Notes: generated by a model not told the origin, from the sequence alone. A stretch of DNA of 64,000 nt from Pontibacter oryzae (GCF_003576375.1 NZ_QWGE01000002.1:372001-436000), one strand, 5' to 3'. Shown: positions 17,059-26,829, numbered from the stretch's first letter. Made by a program: numbers and translations.

Positions 17059-17961
17059 ATGTTTAGAGAAGAAGTTGAGGCGTTTATGCGCCAGTTCCAG
17101 ACAGACCTTTGCCAGGCACTTGAAACTTGCGATGGCGGGGCCACTTTTAGCTCCGATGTATGGCAGCACGAAGGCGGCGGCGGCGGTAACTCCCGCGTGA
17201 TTGAAGGCGGTGATGTGCTGGAGAAAGGTGGCGTCAACTTCTCGGCGGTGCAGGGCGAGCTTTCTCCCCAGTTCCTGAAAATGCTCCAAATGCCCGATCC
17301 GGCATACTTTGCCACCGGTGTTTCTGTGGTGATGCACCCACACAGCCCCATGGTACCCATCACACACATGAACGTGCGCTATTTTGAAGCCGGCAACGGG
17401 CAGGCGTGGTTTGGCGGCGGCATCGACCTAACACCCATCTACCTGGATGTAAACCAAGCCCGTGAGTTCCATGAGCAGATGAAGGCTGTGTGCGACAAGC
17501 ACCACCCAAGCTATTACCCCACGTTTAAGAAATGGGCCGATGACTATTTTTACAACGAGCACCGCGAGGAAACGCGCGGCGTAGGCGGCATCTTCTTCGA
17601 CCGCTTAATGGCCACCGACGAGTTTACACTAGAGGACCGCTTTGCCTTTGTGCGCGACGTGGCTTATGCGTTCGCGCCTTTCTATACTTCCATCATCAAC
17701 CAGAACCGCAACTTGCCTTTTGGTGAGCGCGAAAAGCAGTGGCAGCTTATGCGCCGTGGCCGCTACGTAGAGTTTAACTTGGTTTACGACCGGGGCACAA
17801 AGTTCGGCTTACTTACAAAAGGCCGCATCGAATCTATTCTGATGAGTTTGCCAACGCATGCCTCATGGGTCTACAATTTTACACCCGAGCCTGGCAGCCC
17901 CGAAGAGCAAACGCAAGCGCACCTGAAAAAAGACATCGACTGGCTTAACGCAGGCAAGTAA
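17059..17961 (+). CDS. hemF: Oxygen-dependent coproporphyrinogen III oxidase
   Basis: HemF oxidatively decarboxylates coproporphyrinogen III to protoporphyrinogen IX in heme synthesis, using O2. The 300-aa length is normal for the family. Diagnostic stretches are ITHMN with His103, FGGGIDLTPIY (118-128), KKWADDYFYNEHRE (157-170) and ETRGVGGIFFDR (171-182), then FNLVYDRGTKFGL in the C-terminal half. The stop codon overlaps the ATG of the next gene (TAATG), so the two are translationally coupled. A dyad-rich leader precedes it. It makes the heme needed by the cbb3 oxidase encoded about 10 kb away, though no shared operator is visible. Confidence 0.97.
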   Translation: MFREEVEAFMRQFQTDLCQALETCDGGATFSSDVWQHEGGGGGNSRVIEGGDVLEKGGVNFSAVQGELSPQFLKMLQMPDPAYFATGVSVVMHPHSPMVPITHMNVRYFEAGNGQAWFGGGIDLTPIYLDVNQAREFHEQMKAVCDKHHPSYYPTFKKWADDYFYNEHREETRGVGGIFFDRLMATDEFTLEDRFAFVRDVAYAFAPFYTSIINQNRNLPFGEREKQWQLMRRGRYVEFNLVYDRGTKFGLLTKGRIESILMSLPTHASWVYNFTPEPGSPEEQTQAHLKKDIDWLNAGK

Positions 17962-18536
17962 TGCTGGAAACGCTGGAGCAACTTGATAAGGAGGCTTTTC
18001 TGTACCTGAACAACATGCACAGCCCGTTCTGGGATGCCGTGATGATTTTTGTATCGGAAAAACTTGTTTGGATACCCTTTTACCTCGGCTTGATAGGCTA
18101 CCTAATATGGCGTTATAAGCGTGTAAGTATACTGATGCTGCTCTTGGTTATAGTGGCCATTGGGTTATCGGATTTCATTGCCTCGGGCCTCATGAAACCA
18201 TACTTTATGCGCCTTCGCCCCTGCCATGATCCGTCCTTGTCTGAGTTCATTAACATTGTTTCAGGTTGCGGAGGCAGGTTCGGGTTTATTTCCTCTCATG
18301 CCGCCAATACCTTTGCCTTAGCCGTTTTCTTCAACCTGATACTTTCAGATCGTTACTTCATCTTCAAAGTGATACTTGTTTGCTGGGCAGTGGTAGTAAC
18401 TTATAGCCGCGTTTACCTAGGTGTACATTTTCCGGGGGACGTGCTTTTAGGCGCTTTGCTGGGCTCATTTATGGCTTACCTTTGCTCCCTTGCTTTTACA
18501 ATCCTGCTTAAAAAATATCCATACTTTAGTCGCTAA
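17961..18536 (+). CDS. PAP2-family membrane phosphatase
   Basis: The 191-aa integral membrane protein, with about five or six helices, carries the three phosphatase motifs of the PAP2 superfamily: KPYFMRLRP (Lys79, Arg86, Pro87), SSHA (His113, in place of PSGH), and SRVYLGVHFPGD (Arg150, His156, Asp160). Likely substrates are undecaprenyl pyrophosphate or phosphatidic acid-type lipids. Its ATG overlaps the hemF stop by one base. Confidence 0.9.
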   Translation: MLETLEQLDKEAFLYLNNMHSPFWDAVMIFVSEKLVWIPFYLGLIGYLIWRYKRVSILMLLLVIVAIGLSDFIASGLMKPYFMRLRPCHDPSLSEFINIVSGCGGRFGFISSHAANTFALAVFFNLILSDRYFIFKVILVCWAVVVTYSRVYLGVHFPGDVLLGALLGSFMAYLCSLAFTILLKKYPYFSR

Positions 18537-18588
18537 ACCTTTAGCAAGTACTGTTGTTGTGTCACTAACTATCCAACAGAACCAAGGT

Positions 18589-20967
18589 TTGCCAAATCAT
18601 ATCTATACTTTCCTGCTCCTGCTGGGGCTGCTCGTTGGCTTTATCCCTGCTGCCTATGCGCAGCCTGCCTATACCTTGTCTGGTCGTGTTACTGATGCTG
18701 AAACCGGACTTCCGCTGGCAGGTGCTACTGTTTTCTTACAAGAACTGCAAAGCGCCGGGGCAATTACCGATGCTTCTGGCACGTATAGTTTTAATGCAAG
18801 AAGCGGCATGTATACCCTTGTGGCTAAGTATATTGGCTATGAGATACAGCAAGAGCCGGTGCAGTTAACTAAAAGTATAGTAGTTGATGTTAAGCTTGTG
18901 GCATCTACGTATGCCGTTCGGGAAGTAGAAGTCACAGCACAGCGAAAACCGCCGATCACCGAGACAGCAGTGATGGGCCAACTGGAACTGCCACTGGAGA
19001 CTATTAAAACCTTGCCGGTGCTTTTTGGGGAAGTCGATATCCTTAAAGCTGTGCAGCTTTTACCGGGCGTGCAGGCTGCCGGTGAGGGAGGCACAGGATT
19101 TTATGTGCGAGGCGGCGGTGCCGACCAGAACCTGGTGCTGCTGGACAAAGCCATTGTTTACAACCCCGGCCACCTTTTCAATTTCTTTTCGGTTTTTAAT
19201 AGCGATGCCATTGACAACACAACGCTAATTAAAGGCAATATGCCAGCACATTATGGTGGCAGGCTGTCCTCCGTGCTGGATATTGGAATGAAAGAGGGTA
19301 ACCTGAACGATACAGAAGTGAGCGGTGGCATTGGCCTGATTTCCTCACGCCTTTCTGTGCAAGGGCCTATCAAAGCAGAAAAATCATCCTTTATACTTTC
19401 CGGGAGGCGCACCTATGCCGATGCGCTCTTTAACCCTTTCCTTAAAAACACAGATCAGGGCGGCGTGCCCTACTATTTCTACGACCTCAATGGCAAGATT
19501 ATATTCATACTTTCAGAGTCAGACAAGGTATACTTTAGTGGCTATTATGGGCGCGACGTTGGCAGCCTGACCCTATCCGACGGCCGTTTTGATGCTGAGT
19601 TCAGCTGGGGAAACGCCAGTGCCACCGCCCATTGGGAGCATACTTTTAACGATAAGCTGAAAGCAGACTTTTCTGGCATACTTACAAACTATAACTTTCA
19701 ATTCGATTGGGATTTTGGTGGCTTTAAAACCCTGGTTAAAACTGGTGTCCAGGATTACAGCCTGCACCTCGATTTTGACTATCAGCCTTCGGCGCTACAT
19801 CACCTGCAATATGGCGTGCAGTATACGTATCATACTCTAAAGCCGAGGAGTGGTACAGCACAGAACTCGGAAGGCGATAATTTTGACACTGACAAGTTGC
19901 GCAATAAGTATGGCCACGAAACTGCCTTATATATTTCTGATGATGTATACCTCTCAGATAAACTGCTTTTTAGCTTAGGCCTGCGTAATAGCTACTTTAA
20001 CCAGGTAGGGCCTTATACCTTATATCAATTCAATGAAAACCAGCAGGCCACGGACTCAACGCATTACACAAGTGGAGAGAATGTAGCTACCTATAGCGCC
20101 TGGGAACCGCGTGTGTCTGTAAAGTATGAGCTAAGCAAAACTGCCTCGGTGAAGGCGGCATTTACAAAGTCGGCGCAATACCTGCATTTGGTTTCGAATG
20201 CCTATACTACGTTGCCTTTGGATGTGTGGGTGCCAAGCTCTGCAGTAGTTGAGCCGCAGCGGGCCACGCAGTATGCACTCGGTTATTTTAAAAGTATAAA
20301 GCAGAACCAGTACGAGGGCTCTGTGGAAATATACTATAAAGACCTGAAAAACCAACTGGAATACAGGCAAGGCTATGCGCCGGGCCCAAGTAACCGCGAC
20401 CTGGACTACGAGTTTGTAAGCGGCAATGGTAAATCCTATGGTATAGAGCTGTTTGCCCGCAAAAACTATGGAAAGCTGCAGGGCTGGCTTGGTTATACAT
20501 TGTCGCGAACTACCCGCACTTTCCCGGATTTGAACGAAGGCAAGATGTTTCCTGCACGCTACGACCGGCGCCACGACCTATCGGTAGTCGGGAGCTATAC
20601 CTATAACGATCGCTGGACATTTGGCGGAAGCTTTGTGTACGGCACCGGCGAGGCTACCACGCTTCCCGTGCGGCGATACTATATAGAAGGAACTGTAAAT
20701 TACCAATATGGCAGCCGCAACAGTTTCCGGATGGAGCCAACGCACCGCCTCGACCTATCCGCAACCTTGCAGGCCAAGAAATGGAGGAACATAGAAAGTA
20801 GCTGGACTTTTTCGATCTACAATGTGTATGGCCGGCGCAACCCGTTCCTATATTACATTGATAACGAGGGCGAGGCCTACGGAAATACAGTAAAGTTGCA
20901 AGCAAAGAAAACATCTATTGTGCCGTTTCCGCTGCCATCGGTTACCTGGAACTTTACCTGGAAATAA
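18589..20967 (+). CDS. TonB-dependent receptor with carboxypeptidase-regulatory-like domain
   Basis: This outer-membrane receptor has an N-terminal CarboxypepD_reg-like beta domain (YTLSGRVTDAETGLPLAGATV, written here only in part as the family signature), a plug containing FYVRGGGADQNLVLLD, and a 22-strand barrel to the C-terminus. I chose the TTG at 18589 because a clean signal peptide (PNHIYTFLLLLG to AYAQ) begins there. The frame stays open upstream to a TTG at 18490, which would overlap the PAP2 gene and place polar residues before the signal. It pairs with the DUF4249 lipoprotein two bases downstream, a recurrent Bacteroidota arrangement. The imported substrate is unknown. Confidence 0.87.
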   Translation: MPNHIYTFLLLLGLLVGFIPAAYAQPAYTLSGRVTDAETGLPLAGATVFLQELQSAGAITDASGTYSFNARSGMYTLVAKYIGYEIQQEPVQLTKSIVVDVKLVASTYAVREVEVTAQRKPPITETAVMGQLELPLETIKTLPVLFGEVDILKAVQLLPGVQAAGEGGTGFYVRGGGADQNLVLLDKAIVYNPGHLFNFFSVFNSDAIDNTTLIKGNMPAHYGGRLSSVLDIGMKEGNLNDTEVSGGIGLISSRLSVQGPIKAEKSSFILSGRRTYADALFNPFLKNTDQGGVPYYFYDLNGKIIFILSESDKVYFSGYYGRDVGSLTLSDGRFDAEFSWGNASATAHWEHTFNDKLKADFSGILTNYNFQFDWDFGGFKTLVKTGVQDYSLHLDFDYQPSALHHLQYGVQYTYHTLKPRSGTAQNSEGDNFDTDKLRNKYGHETALYISDDVYLSDKLLFSLGLRNSYFNQVGPYTLYQFNENQQATDSTHYTSGENVATYSAWEPRVSVKYELSKTASVKAAFTKSAQYLHLVSNAYTTLPLDVWVPSSAVVEPQRATQYALGYFKSIKQNQYEGSVEIYYKDLKNQLEYRQGYAPGPSNRDLDYEFVSGNGKSYGIELFARKNYGKLQGWLGYTLSRTTRTFPDLNEGKMFPARYDRRHDLSVVGSYTYNDRWTFGGSFVYGTGEATTLPVRRYYIEGTVNYQYGSRNSFRMEPTHRLDLSATLQAKKWRNIESSWTFSIYNVYGRRNPFLYYIDNEGEAYGNTVKLQAKKTSIVPFPLPSVTWNFTWK

Positions 20968-20969
20968 GT

Positions 20970-21899
20970 ATGAAAAAGCTGCCCCTCATAGTTTTCTTTC
21001 TATTTCTGCTAACAAGCTGCGAAGAAGATATCACTATTGATTTGCCAGCCGGCGATGAATTGCTGGTAGTGGAAGGCCATATAGAGCAGGATGCTCCGCC
21101 AATCGTGCTGCTAACGCGTACGGTGCCGGTTTTTTCTGAGGTTTCTGCTAAAAGCCTAGCTGAGAGTTTTGTGCATGGCGCAGAGGTTAAAGTAACGAAT
21201 AACGGTAAAAGCTATACTTTAAAAGAATTGCCCCTTGGAGCCTTGCCAGATGCTGTGAAGCAAATAGTTGCCATTCAATTTGGCTTACAACCTGAGTTAT
21301 TGTCTGGTGTGGGAGGTTTTGAGTTTTATATTTATACTTCGGAGGAGTTGCGCGGAGAAGTTGGCCAGCAGTATAATCTTGAAATTAACTACCAGCGTAA
21401 ATCATTGACTGCCACAACCACCATACCGCAGCTTAACCCACTGGATTCGCTGTGGACCGCTCCGCACCCAAGCCCTGCACAGGACAGCTTGCGCATACTG
21501 TATTATCGCTACTCCGACCCCGACACGCTCGGCAACAGCATCCGGTACTTCACAAAGCGTAATAGTGAGCCATTTTATCCCGGCCTTTTTGGATCGGTTT
21601 TTAACGATGAACTGATAAATGGCGGGAGCATCAGTTTCCCGCTAGACCGCGGCGAACCCAAAGGACAGGCTGAGGTTGACGAGGATTTGTACAGCTATTT
21701 TGGGAAAGGAGATACAGTAACGGTGCGCTGGGCTGCCATTGACCTACCGCATTACCGGTTTTGGAGCAGCCTGGAGAATGAGCAAAACAGCAATGGCAGC
21801 CCAATCGGGGCTCCTAACATCACGCAGTCAAATATTAAAGGCGGGCTTGGGGTCTGGGGAGGCTATGGCGTAACATACCATCGGCTAATAATACGATAA
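20970..21899 (+). CDS. DUF4249 lipoprotein
   Basis: The 309-aa lipoprotein has a short signal and lipobox LLTSC with Cys17. The rest fits DUF4249, a beta-rich family found next to TonB-dependent receptors of Bacteroidota, probably as a surface partner of the receptor in a SusD-like manner (inferred). Its ATG is two bases after the receptor stop codon, so the two are co-translated. It meets the potassium-channel gene tail to tail with only eight bases between and no obvious terminator hairpin. Confidence 0.82.
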   Translation: MKKLPLIVFFLFLLTSCEEDITIDLPAGDELLVVEGHIEQDAPPIVLLTRTVPVFSEVSAKSLAESFVHGAEVKVTNNGKSYTLKELPLGALPDAVKQIVAIQFGLQPELLSGVGGFEFYIYTSEELRGEVGQQYNLEINYQRKSLTATTTIPQLNPLDSLWTAPHPSPAQDSLRILYYRYSDPDTLGNSIRYFTKRNSEPFYPGLFGSVFNDELINGGSISFPLDRGEPKGQAEVDEDLYSYFGKGDTVTVRWAAIDLPHYRFWSSLENEQNSNGSPIGAPNITQSNIKGGLGVWGGYGVTYHRLIIR

Positions 21900-21907
21900 A
21901 CAGCCTT

Positions 21908-22723
21908 TTAGCGGTGAAACTCGTAGCCGCAGTTATAACAGAAGTATGCGTTTTCTGGGTGCCCTTCCTGGTGGCAGTTAGGGCATACTTTAGTAGTGGC
22001 CATTTTCTTATCCGTCCGCGACATTTCAACAGTTACAATACCAGTAGGCACGGCAATTATCCCATACCCCATAATCATCACAAGGCTAGCCAAAACCTGG
22101 CCCAAAGCTGTCTGGGGAGCAATATCGCCGTATCCAACAGTGGTTAGTGTAACGATGGTCCAATAAATGCTTGTCGGGATGCTAGTAAAGCCACTGGCAG
22201 TGCCCTCCACAATATACATAATGGACCCAATGATGACCACCAACGTAAGCACAGTGCCTAGAAACACAGATATTTTGGTAAGGCTAGCCCGAATGGCGTT
22301 AGAAAGCTGCTGTCCTTCGTTAATAAAGCGCGTCAGTTTGAAAATTCGTGCAATTCTGAGCAGGCGCAATACCCTCACAACCAACAAGTACTGCGATCCC
22401 AGAACAATCAGGCTCATGTATGTTGGGATGATGGACAATAAATCCACTAGACCGAAAAAAGAAAAAATATACTTAAGCGGTTTGGGCGTGCTATACACTC
22501 TGATGAAATATTCGATGGTGAAAAGTATGGTGAATATCCACTCGAGTGTTAAGAAAAGATTTAAATAATTGCGCCGGAGTTCCACCACACTTTCCAAAGA
22601 CACAACTGTTACGCTAGCGATAATCAGGATAAGTATAGTAACATCGAATGCCTTGCCGGCCGGAGTTTCGGCTTCGAAGATGATTGTATATAGCTTGTGT
22701 TTTAAGGAGCTACGGCTTGGCAT
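21908..22723 (-). CDS. Voltage-gated potassium channel (6-TM) with C-terminal zinc ribbon
   Basis: The 271-aa ion transporter has six membrane helices. The S4 voltage sensor has repeated Arg residues (RVLRLLRIARIFKLTR, about 117-132), and the pore selectivity filter is TVGYGD (195-200). After the last helix there is a short cytoplasmic tail with a rubredoxin-like zinc ribbon formed by Cys247, Cys250, Cys262 and Cys265. The tail probably gives regulatory or assembly functions. It stands at the end of a minus-strand run with the DUF389 and DUF2254 membrane proteins. Confidence 0.92.
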   Translation of the reverse strand: MPSRSSLKHKLYTIIFEAETPAGKAFDVTILILIIASVTVVSLESVVELRRNYLNLFLTLEWIFTILFTIEYFIRVYSTPKPLKYIFSFFGLVDLLSIIPTYMSLIVLGSQYLLVVRVLRLLRIARIFKLTRFINEGQQLSNAIRASLTKISVFLGTVLTLVVIIGSIMYIVEGTASGFTSIPTSIYWTIVTLTTVGYGDIAPQTALGQVLASLVMIMGYGIIAVPTGIVTVEMSRTDKKMATTKVCPNCHQEGHPENAYFCYNCGYEFHR

Positions 22724-22840
22724 GCTGTTGTTTGATAAAGTTGTTTAGCTATACGGAAATTAGCCTTCCGTGCTGAATTTACAAGTTTCTAGCTTAGACC
22801 CATACTTTGCTGATTAGTATATAAACAGCTAATGCATCGT

Positions 22841-24238
22841 TTAAAATGTAGAGACAACCTGAATAGAATCGCGTTGCAATTTGTGGCTTAGGTACCCTTT
22901 AATGCGGTTTTCGTACTCTTTAACCTGGGCTGTCTGCAATTTAGGTTTAACCTGCTTTTTACTTGTCGTATTCTTTTTTAAGGATGCCTGTTGCTCACGC
23001 CAGTCTATCATTACCATTGTTACGGTATCAGGTTTGACTGGGTCGGTTGTGCTGATCATCTCTCCTACCTGTACTTTCTTTATTTCCGGGAAAAGAAGTT
23101 GAAGGTCCTGCGTGGCAATACCGGTATTCTGAAGGGCTTGCTGTTTTTTAAGACTATCGGCGTGTTGTTCCTGCAGCTTCTGCAACTCCATGGTTTTCAG
23201 GAAGTCCTGGGTTAGGTTATTCGTTATGTCGTAGGCTATCTGCTGCACCTCTTCCTGCGAGATGTCCAACTGTACCAACTTTACACGGTATTTTTGCAGG
23301 TTATTCTCTGCAAGTACCTGATCGTAATGGGCTACTAATTGCTCATCCACTTGTTTGCCCACGCTATAGATTTTGATATAGTTCATGGTATCGGCAGCCT
23401 GTAATTCCCATTTCAGAATCTCATTGTTACGGTCTGTAAAATCCGCAATTACCAGGTTTTCGATCTTTTTCTTTGTTTTAACCCCCACATACACATTGTA
23501 CAGGAAGTAAACGCTAGGCAGTACCACGATAACAAGCATGATAGCCATGATTTGCGCCACGCGTTTCTGTTTTGCTTGGTCAACGTATGATTTAGTGTGA
23601 AACTTCAGATATTTCACAATCATGTAGGTGGCTAAGCTGATAAAGACGGCGTTGATAAAGAAGAGGTAAAAGCCTCCGAAAAAGAAGTCGAAGCGGCCCA
23701 ACGCAAGGCCATACCCTGCCGTACAGAGCGGCGGCATTAGTGCTGTGGCAATGGCAACCCCCGGAATAGCATTGGAGCGATCAGCCCTAGAAATGGAAAC
23801 AATGCCGGCCACACCACCAAAAATCGCCACCATCACGTCCAGTAGCGTAGGCTGTGTGCGGGCAAGCAACTCGTTGGTTGGTTCTCCGAGTGGTGTGATG
23901 CTAAAGTATAACGTGCTTACCACAAGCCCCGCAGCGGCAGCCAGTGTAAGGTTTTTAAGTGCATCCACAAGCATTTCCCGGTCGTTGATTCCCACCGATA
24001 GCCCGAGTCCAAGTATAGGCGACATGAGTGGTGAGATAAGCATGGCACCGATAATTACGGCACCCGAACCCGTGTCTAAACCAATAGAGGCCAACATGGC
24101 TGAGCAAATCAGCATCCAGGTGTTGTTGCCCCGGATCGGAATCTTATCATTAATCTCCCGGATAGTACCGGCTTCGTCGGTTTCGTGCTGGATGTTAAGA
24201 ATGTGCCCCAGCGCATTTTTGAGGGCTTTAAATAGCAT
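22841..24238 (-). CDS. DUF389 membrane protein with long C-terminal extension
   Basis: The 465-aa protein has the DUF389 membrane domain (about residues 40-225), rich in Gly and small residues, with IIGAMLISPLMSPILGLG. A further helix lies at about 225-250. The last 215 residues are soluble, with heptad-like Gln/Leu/Lys stretches near 345-375. The function of DUF389 is unknown. The neighbouring potassium channel and DUF2254 gene suggest a membrane ion or stress role, but this is only context. Confidence 0.85.
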   Translation of the reverse strand: MLFKALKNALGHILNIQHETDEAGTIREINDKIPIRGNNTWMLICSAMLASIGLDTGSGAVIIGAMLISPLMSPILGLGLSVGINDREMLVDALKNLTLAAAAGLVVSTLYFSITPLGEPTNELLARTQPTLLDVMVAIFGGVAGIVSISRADRSNAIPGVAIATALMPPLCTAGYGLALGRFDFFFGGFYLFFINAVFISLATYMIVKYLKFHTKSYVDQAKQKRVAQIMAIMLVIVVLPSVYFLYNVYVGVKTKKKIENLVIADFTDRNNEILKWELQAADTMNYIKIYSVGKQVDEQLVAHYDQVLAENNLQKYRVKLVQLDISQEEVQQIAYDITNNLTQDFLKTMELQKLQEQHADSLKKQQALQNTGIATQDLQLLFPEIKKVQVGEMISTTDPVKPDTVTMVMIDWREQQASLKKNTTSKKQVKPKLQTAQVKEYENRIKGYLSHKLQRDSIQVVSTF

Positions 24239-24260
24239 AGAATGGAATGTAAGCTATGCG

Positions 24261-24268
24261 CAAAATTA
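24261..24268 (-). promoter_or_regulatory. Possible -7 box for the DUF389 gene
   Basis: On the minus strand the sequence reads TAATTTTG, fitting TAnnTTTG, 22 bases before the ATG. No convincing -33 element is present. Confidence 0.35.
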
Positions 24269-24287
24269 AGAAAAAATGCGAGCCTAT

Positions 24288-25631
24288 CTACTCCGAAACC
24301 TCAAGCAAGGGCAAGCTTTTATCCAGCACGTTCATCTTGTTAAGTTCCTCCAGCATGGATCTGATTTTCTGGCGATCGCCAGGATTCAGGATGCTTGCAT
24401 CTGCGTCATGGATAAGTAATTGCGCTTCGCGATAAAGTATGCCATTGAGGTGTGGGTATGGTTTAACCTTATGTAGCAGGCTCTTGAGTAAATATAGCAA
24501 ACGCAACACGATGACACTGCTGCTTTTGCCATAAAGACGTATTGGGCTAAGCGTCAGGGTGTACAGGTCCTCGAAGGTTTCATGGTCAAAGCGGATGCGT
24601 CCAGCGCCGTCTTTGTCATACAGCACTTTTTCGTCGGTTAACTCCATGCGCAAGGCAAATAGTGCCGTCAGGTAATCAATGGCTTTAATGGCGGTGCCAG
24701 GGTCATTAATGCCAGGGCTCAACGCTTTTACAGCACTCTCAGCAATGTGCTTAAAGCCAAAAATGTAATTTACATCCGGGCGCTCCTCCCGGTAAAAACT
24801 CATGTATCCAAAAAGCTTTTCAATAAAGCCCTCTAGCGTGTCAATGGGCTTGTTTGTGCGCGCAAACGGAATCCCCTTTATCAAAAAGCTACCCAAGGGT
24901 TGATCAAAGTAAAGCACCACATCATGCTGCCGGCAAAGCTCTAACACCGACTCCTTATCCAGGTTCTGGATATAGCCGGTTTCAGGGCTATCCAGCATAT
25001 GCCAGTCGGTTTGGTCGCCGAAAATATTGGGAAGCCCAGCATCAGTATCAGACTTTATTTCCTGAAGAAGTTTATCGCGAGTTACGCCAAATATACTCTC
25101 GAGTATACTCTCTATCTGGATGGATTGAGAAATAGAATGGATGAAGTATACGAAAAACGCCAAACAGACAATGGTGAGGCACATGGCCAGAAAAATGGCA
25201 AATCCTGGTAGCTTATTGCCAAAGTACTCTGACCGTATATTTACCATAATCACAAGTGTGTAGATCAGTACACCCAAGTACAAACCCAGCACACGTTGGT
25301 TGGATTTATAAGAAATCAAACCTGGAATAACGCGGGGAGTAAAGTTGGCGCTAGCCTGGTTTAAAACTAGCATAACCATTGTGAAGCTAAATACCGTGAG
25401 CGAGATGATGCCGGTAGTAATAGAGCTCAGGATTAGCCGCGCCGTAGCACCGTTAGTGATAATCATGAACTGCATGTTGTCTTTTAAGGCATTGCTCAGG
25501 CCTAACGCTTCAAAGTACAGCATGAAGAGTGCGAGCACAAAGAAAAACAAGGAAATCAGCGTTGGGTAAAAGCCAATACTATTGATAATATATTTGTAGG
25601 CAAACTTAAATTTGCTTAAAAAAAGGTCCAT
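24288..25631 (-). CDS. DUF2254 membrane protein
   Basis: The 447-aa protein has four predicted membrane helices in the first 170 residues and a long cytoplasmic C-terminal part. It matches the DUF2254 family by layout and by stretches such as GINDPGTAIKAIDYL near residue 305. The function is unknown. It is upstream of the DUF389 and channel genes on the same strand, 49 bases from DUF389. Confidence 0.82.
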   Translation of the reverse strand: MDLFLSKFKFAYKYIINSIGFYPTLISLFFFVLALFMLYFEALGLSNALKDNMQFMIITNGATARLILSSITTGIISLTVFSFTMVMLVLNQASANFTPRVIPGLISYKSNQRVLGLYLGVLIYTLVIMVNIRSEYFGNKLPGFAIFLAMCLTIVCLAFFVYFIHSISQSIQIESILESIFGVTRDKLLQEIKSDTDAGLPNIFGDQTDWHMLDSPETGYIQNLDKESVLELCRQHDVVLYFDQPLGSFLIKGIPFARTNKPIDTLEGFIEKLFGYMSFYREERPDVNYIFGFKHIAESAVKALSPGINDPGTAIKAIDYLTALFALRMELTDEKVLYDKDGAGRIRFDHETFEDLYTLTLSPIRLYGKSSSVIVLRLLYLLKSLLHKVKPYPHLNGILYREAQLLIHDADASILNPGDRQKIRSMLEELNKMNVLDKSLPLLEVSE

Positions 25632-25708
25632 ATAAAGTGCAAAAAGTAAATAGCAAAATTTCCAGTAATTGCTATGCCAATGTACTCTTACTTCTCGCGG
25701 TAGGTTAT

Positions 25709-25754
25709 AAAAAATCCGCCCTGCAGCGCGTGTGCACTACAGGGCGGATTTTTT
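25709..25754 (-). terminator. Terminator after the universal stress gene
   Basis: A 15-bp stem, AAAAAATCCGCCCTG (25709-25723) with its complement at 25740-25754, has A/T flanks on both sides. It closes the minus-strand universal stress gene and so the cbb3 cluster. Confidence 0.88.
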
Positions 25755-25818
25755 AAGAAATTGTTTGAGGTTGGTTTTCTACTGAAAACTTAACTCTCAG
25801 AGTTAGGGCTGTAATGCG

Positions 25819-26739
25819 TTAGTTAGCATAAACGGGAAAAGACTTTAGTTCTGGTTTAAGGTCAGTTTCCGGTTTTCTCTTCGCACAATTGGTACAGCTT
25901 CCGGAGCACGGCTTCTGCTTCTCCTGCCTGAACGTGACAATAGGAATCTGGGTATGGTAGGCCATGGTTTTAGAATAAGTCCTGCTAAGTAGATTCCTTG
26001 GCAGAAAGTTATCCTGGGTAGTTAGAATAAGCATATCTGCGTTTTCCTTCTCCACAAACTCGCCGATGCCATCTACCAGCCCATCATCTTCCAATAGCAC
26101 TAGCTTTATGCTATTGTTGTTTAACAACTCCCTCGTCTTTCGCATGGCTTGATGCAGGTTACTGCGCTGCCAGCGTTGGTCTGGAGTATAAACGTGCACT
26201 AGCGTTAGCTTGGCTTTTAGCTGCTCGGCAAAACGGGTAATGCGCTGAAGTACTGATGGGTCACGGTCGGTGAAGTCAGTGGCGCATACAAGGTGGCTTA
26301 GTGGTGCATAAGCTTGCTGCAGAGGCATTAGCATCACGGGGAAATCAGTATGCCCAGCCAGAGAGGCGGCATGGCCTTTATTGTAAAATGCATCAGCAGG
26401 CAGTAAACTGTCGGCCATTAGCAGGTCGGTACGTAAATTTGTCTCTGTGGATTCCAGGTTTTCCTGTAGCGCACGCGGACGCACGATACACTCAAACCTT
26501 ACAAAGTTGCCGCTTACCAAGAGGTTGTTACTTAAAACTCGTTGGGCAAATGCCCGTAGCGCCTGAGTGAGCCTACTTTTTTGTGTATATGTAACATCTG
26601 GTTGCCCGGTGCAGTGCAGTAGTATCAGTTGCGCGCCTGTTACTTGCGCAAAGAAGCCAGCATAACGAATGAGCGCCTCGCCTGACTCTGTAAACGTAAC
26701 AGGCACCAACACCCGCTTTATCTCTTGTACCTTTCTCAT
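25819..26739 (-). CDS. Tandem universal stress protein with Cys-rich tail
   Basis: The protein has two UspA-like halves: the first starts at the N-terminus (KRVLVPVTF), the second near residue 145 (LSHLVCATDFTDRD). It ends with a short tail holding Cys-x3-Cys-x2-Cys (CSGSCTNC), which could bind a metal or act as a redox switch. I chose the ATG at 26739 (306 aa). A start at 26796 would put an FNR-like operator and -7 box inside the coding region. It is the last gene of the cbb3 region but has its own promoter of the same class, pointing to a low-oxygen or redox-stress role. The nucleotide-binding status is uncertain. Confidence 0.87.
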   Translation of the reverse strand: MRKVQEIKRVLVPVTFTESGEALIRYAGFFAQVTGAQLILLHCTGQPDVTYTQKSRLTQALRAFAQRVLSNNLLVSGNFVRFECIVRPRALQENLESTETNLRTDLLMADSLLPADAFYNKGHAASLAGHTDFPVMLMPLQQAYAPLSHLVCATDFTDRDPSVLQRITRFAEQLKAKLTLVHVYTPDQRWQRSNLHQAMRKTRELLNNNSIKLVLLEDDGLVDGIGEFVEKENADMLILTTQDNFLPRNLLSRTYSKTMAYHTQIPIVTFRQEKQKPCSGSCTNCAKRKPETDLKPELKSFPVYAN

Positions 26740-26757
26740 AGTCTTTTCTTTACAAAC

Positions 26758-26800
26758 CAAAGTTGACAGGTTTTGACAAGCAGGAAAATGACGCACATCA
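26758..26800 (-). promoter_or_regulatory. FNR-type operator and -7 box of the universal stress gene
   Basis: On the minus strand TGAT-GTGC-GTCA (26789-26800) is followed after exactly 23 bases by CAACTTTG (26758-26765). This is the layout found at ccoI and ccoN, and the -7 box is the same octamer as at ccoN. The predicted start point near 26752 is about 13 bases before the ATG. Confidence 0.7.
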
Positions 26801-26829
26801 GTTTTTAAGAAAAAATGGCTAGACTATGG

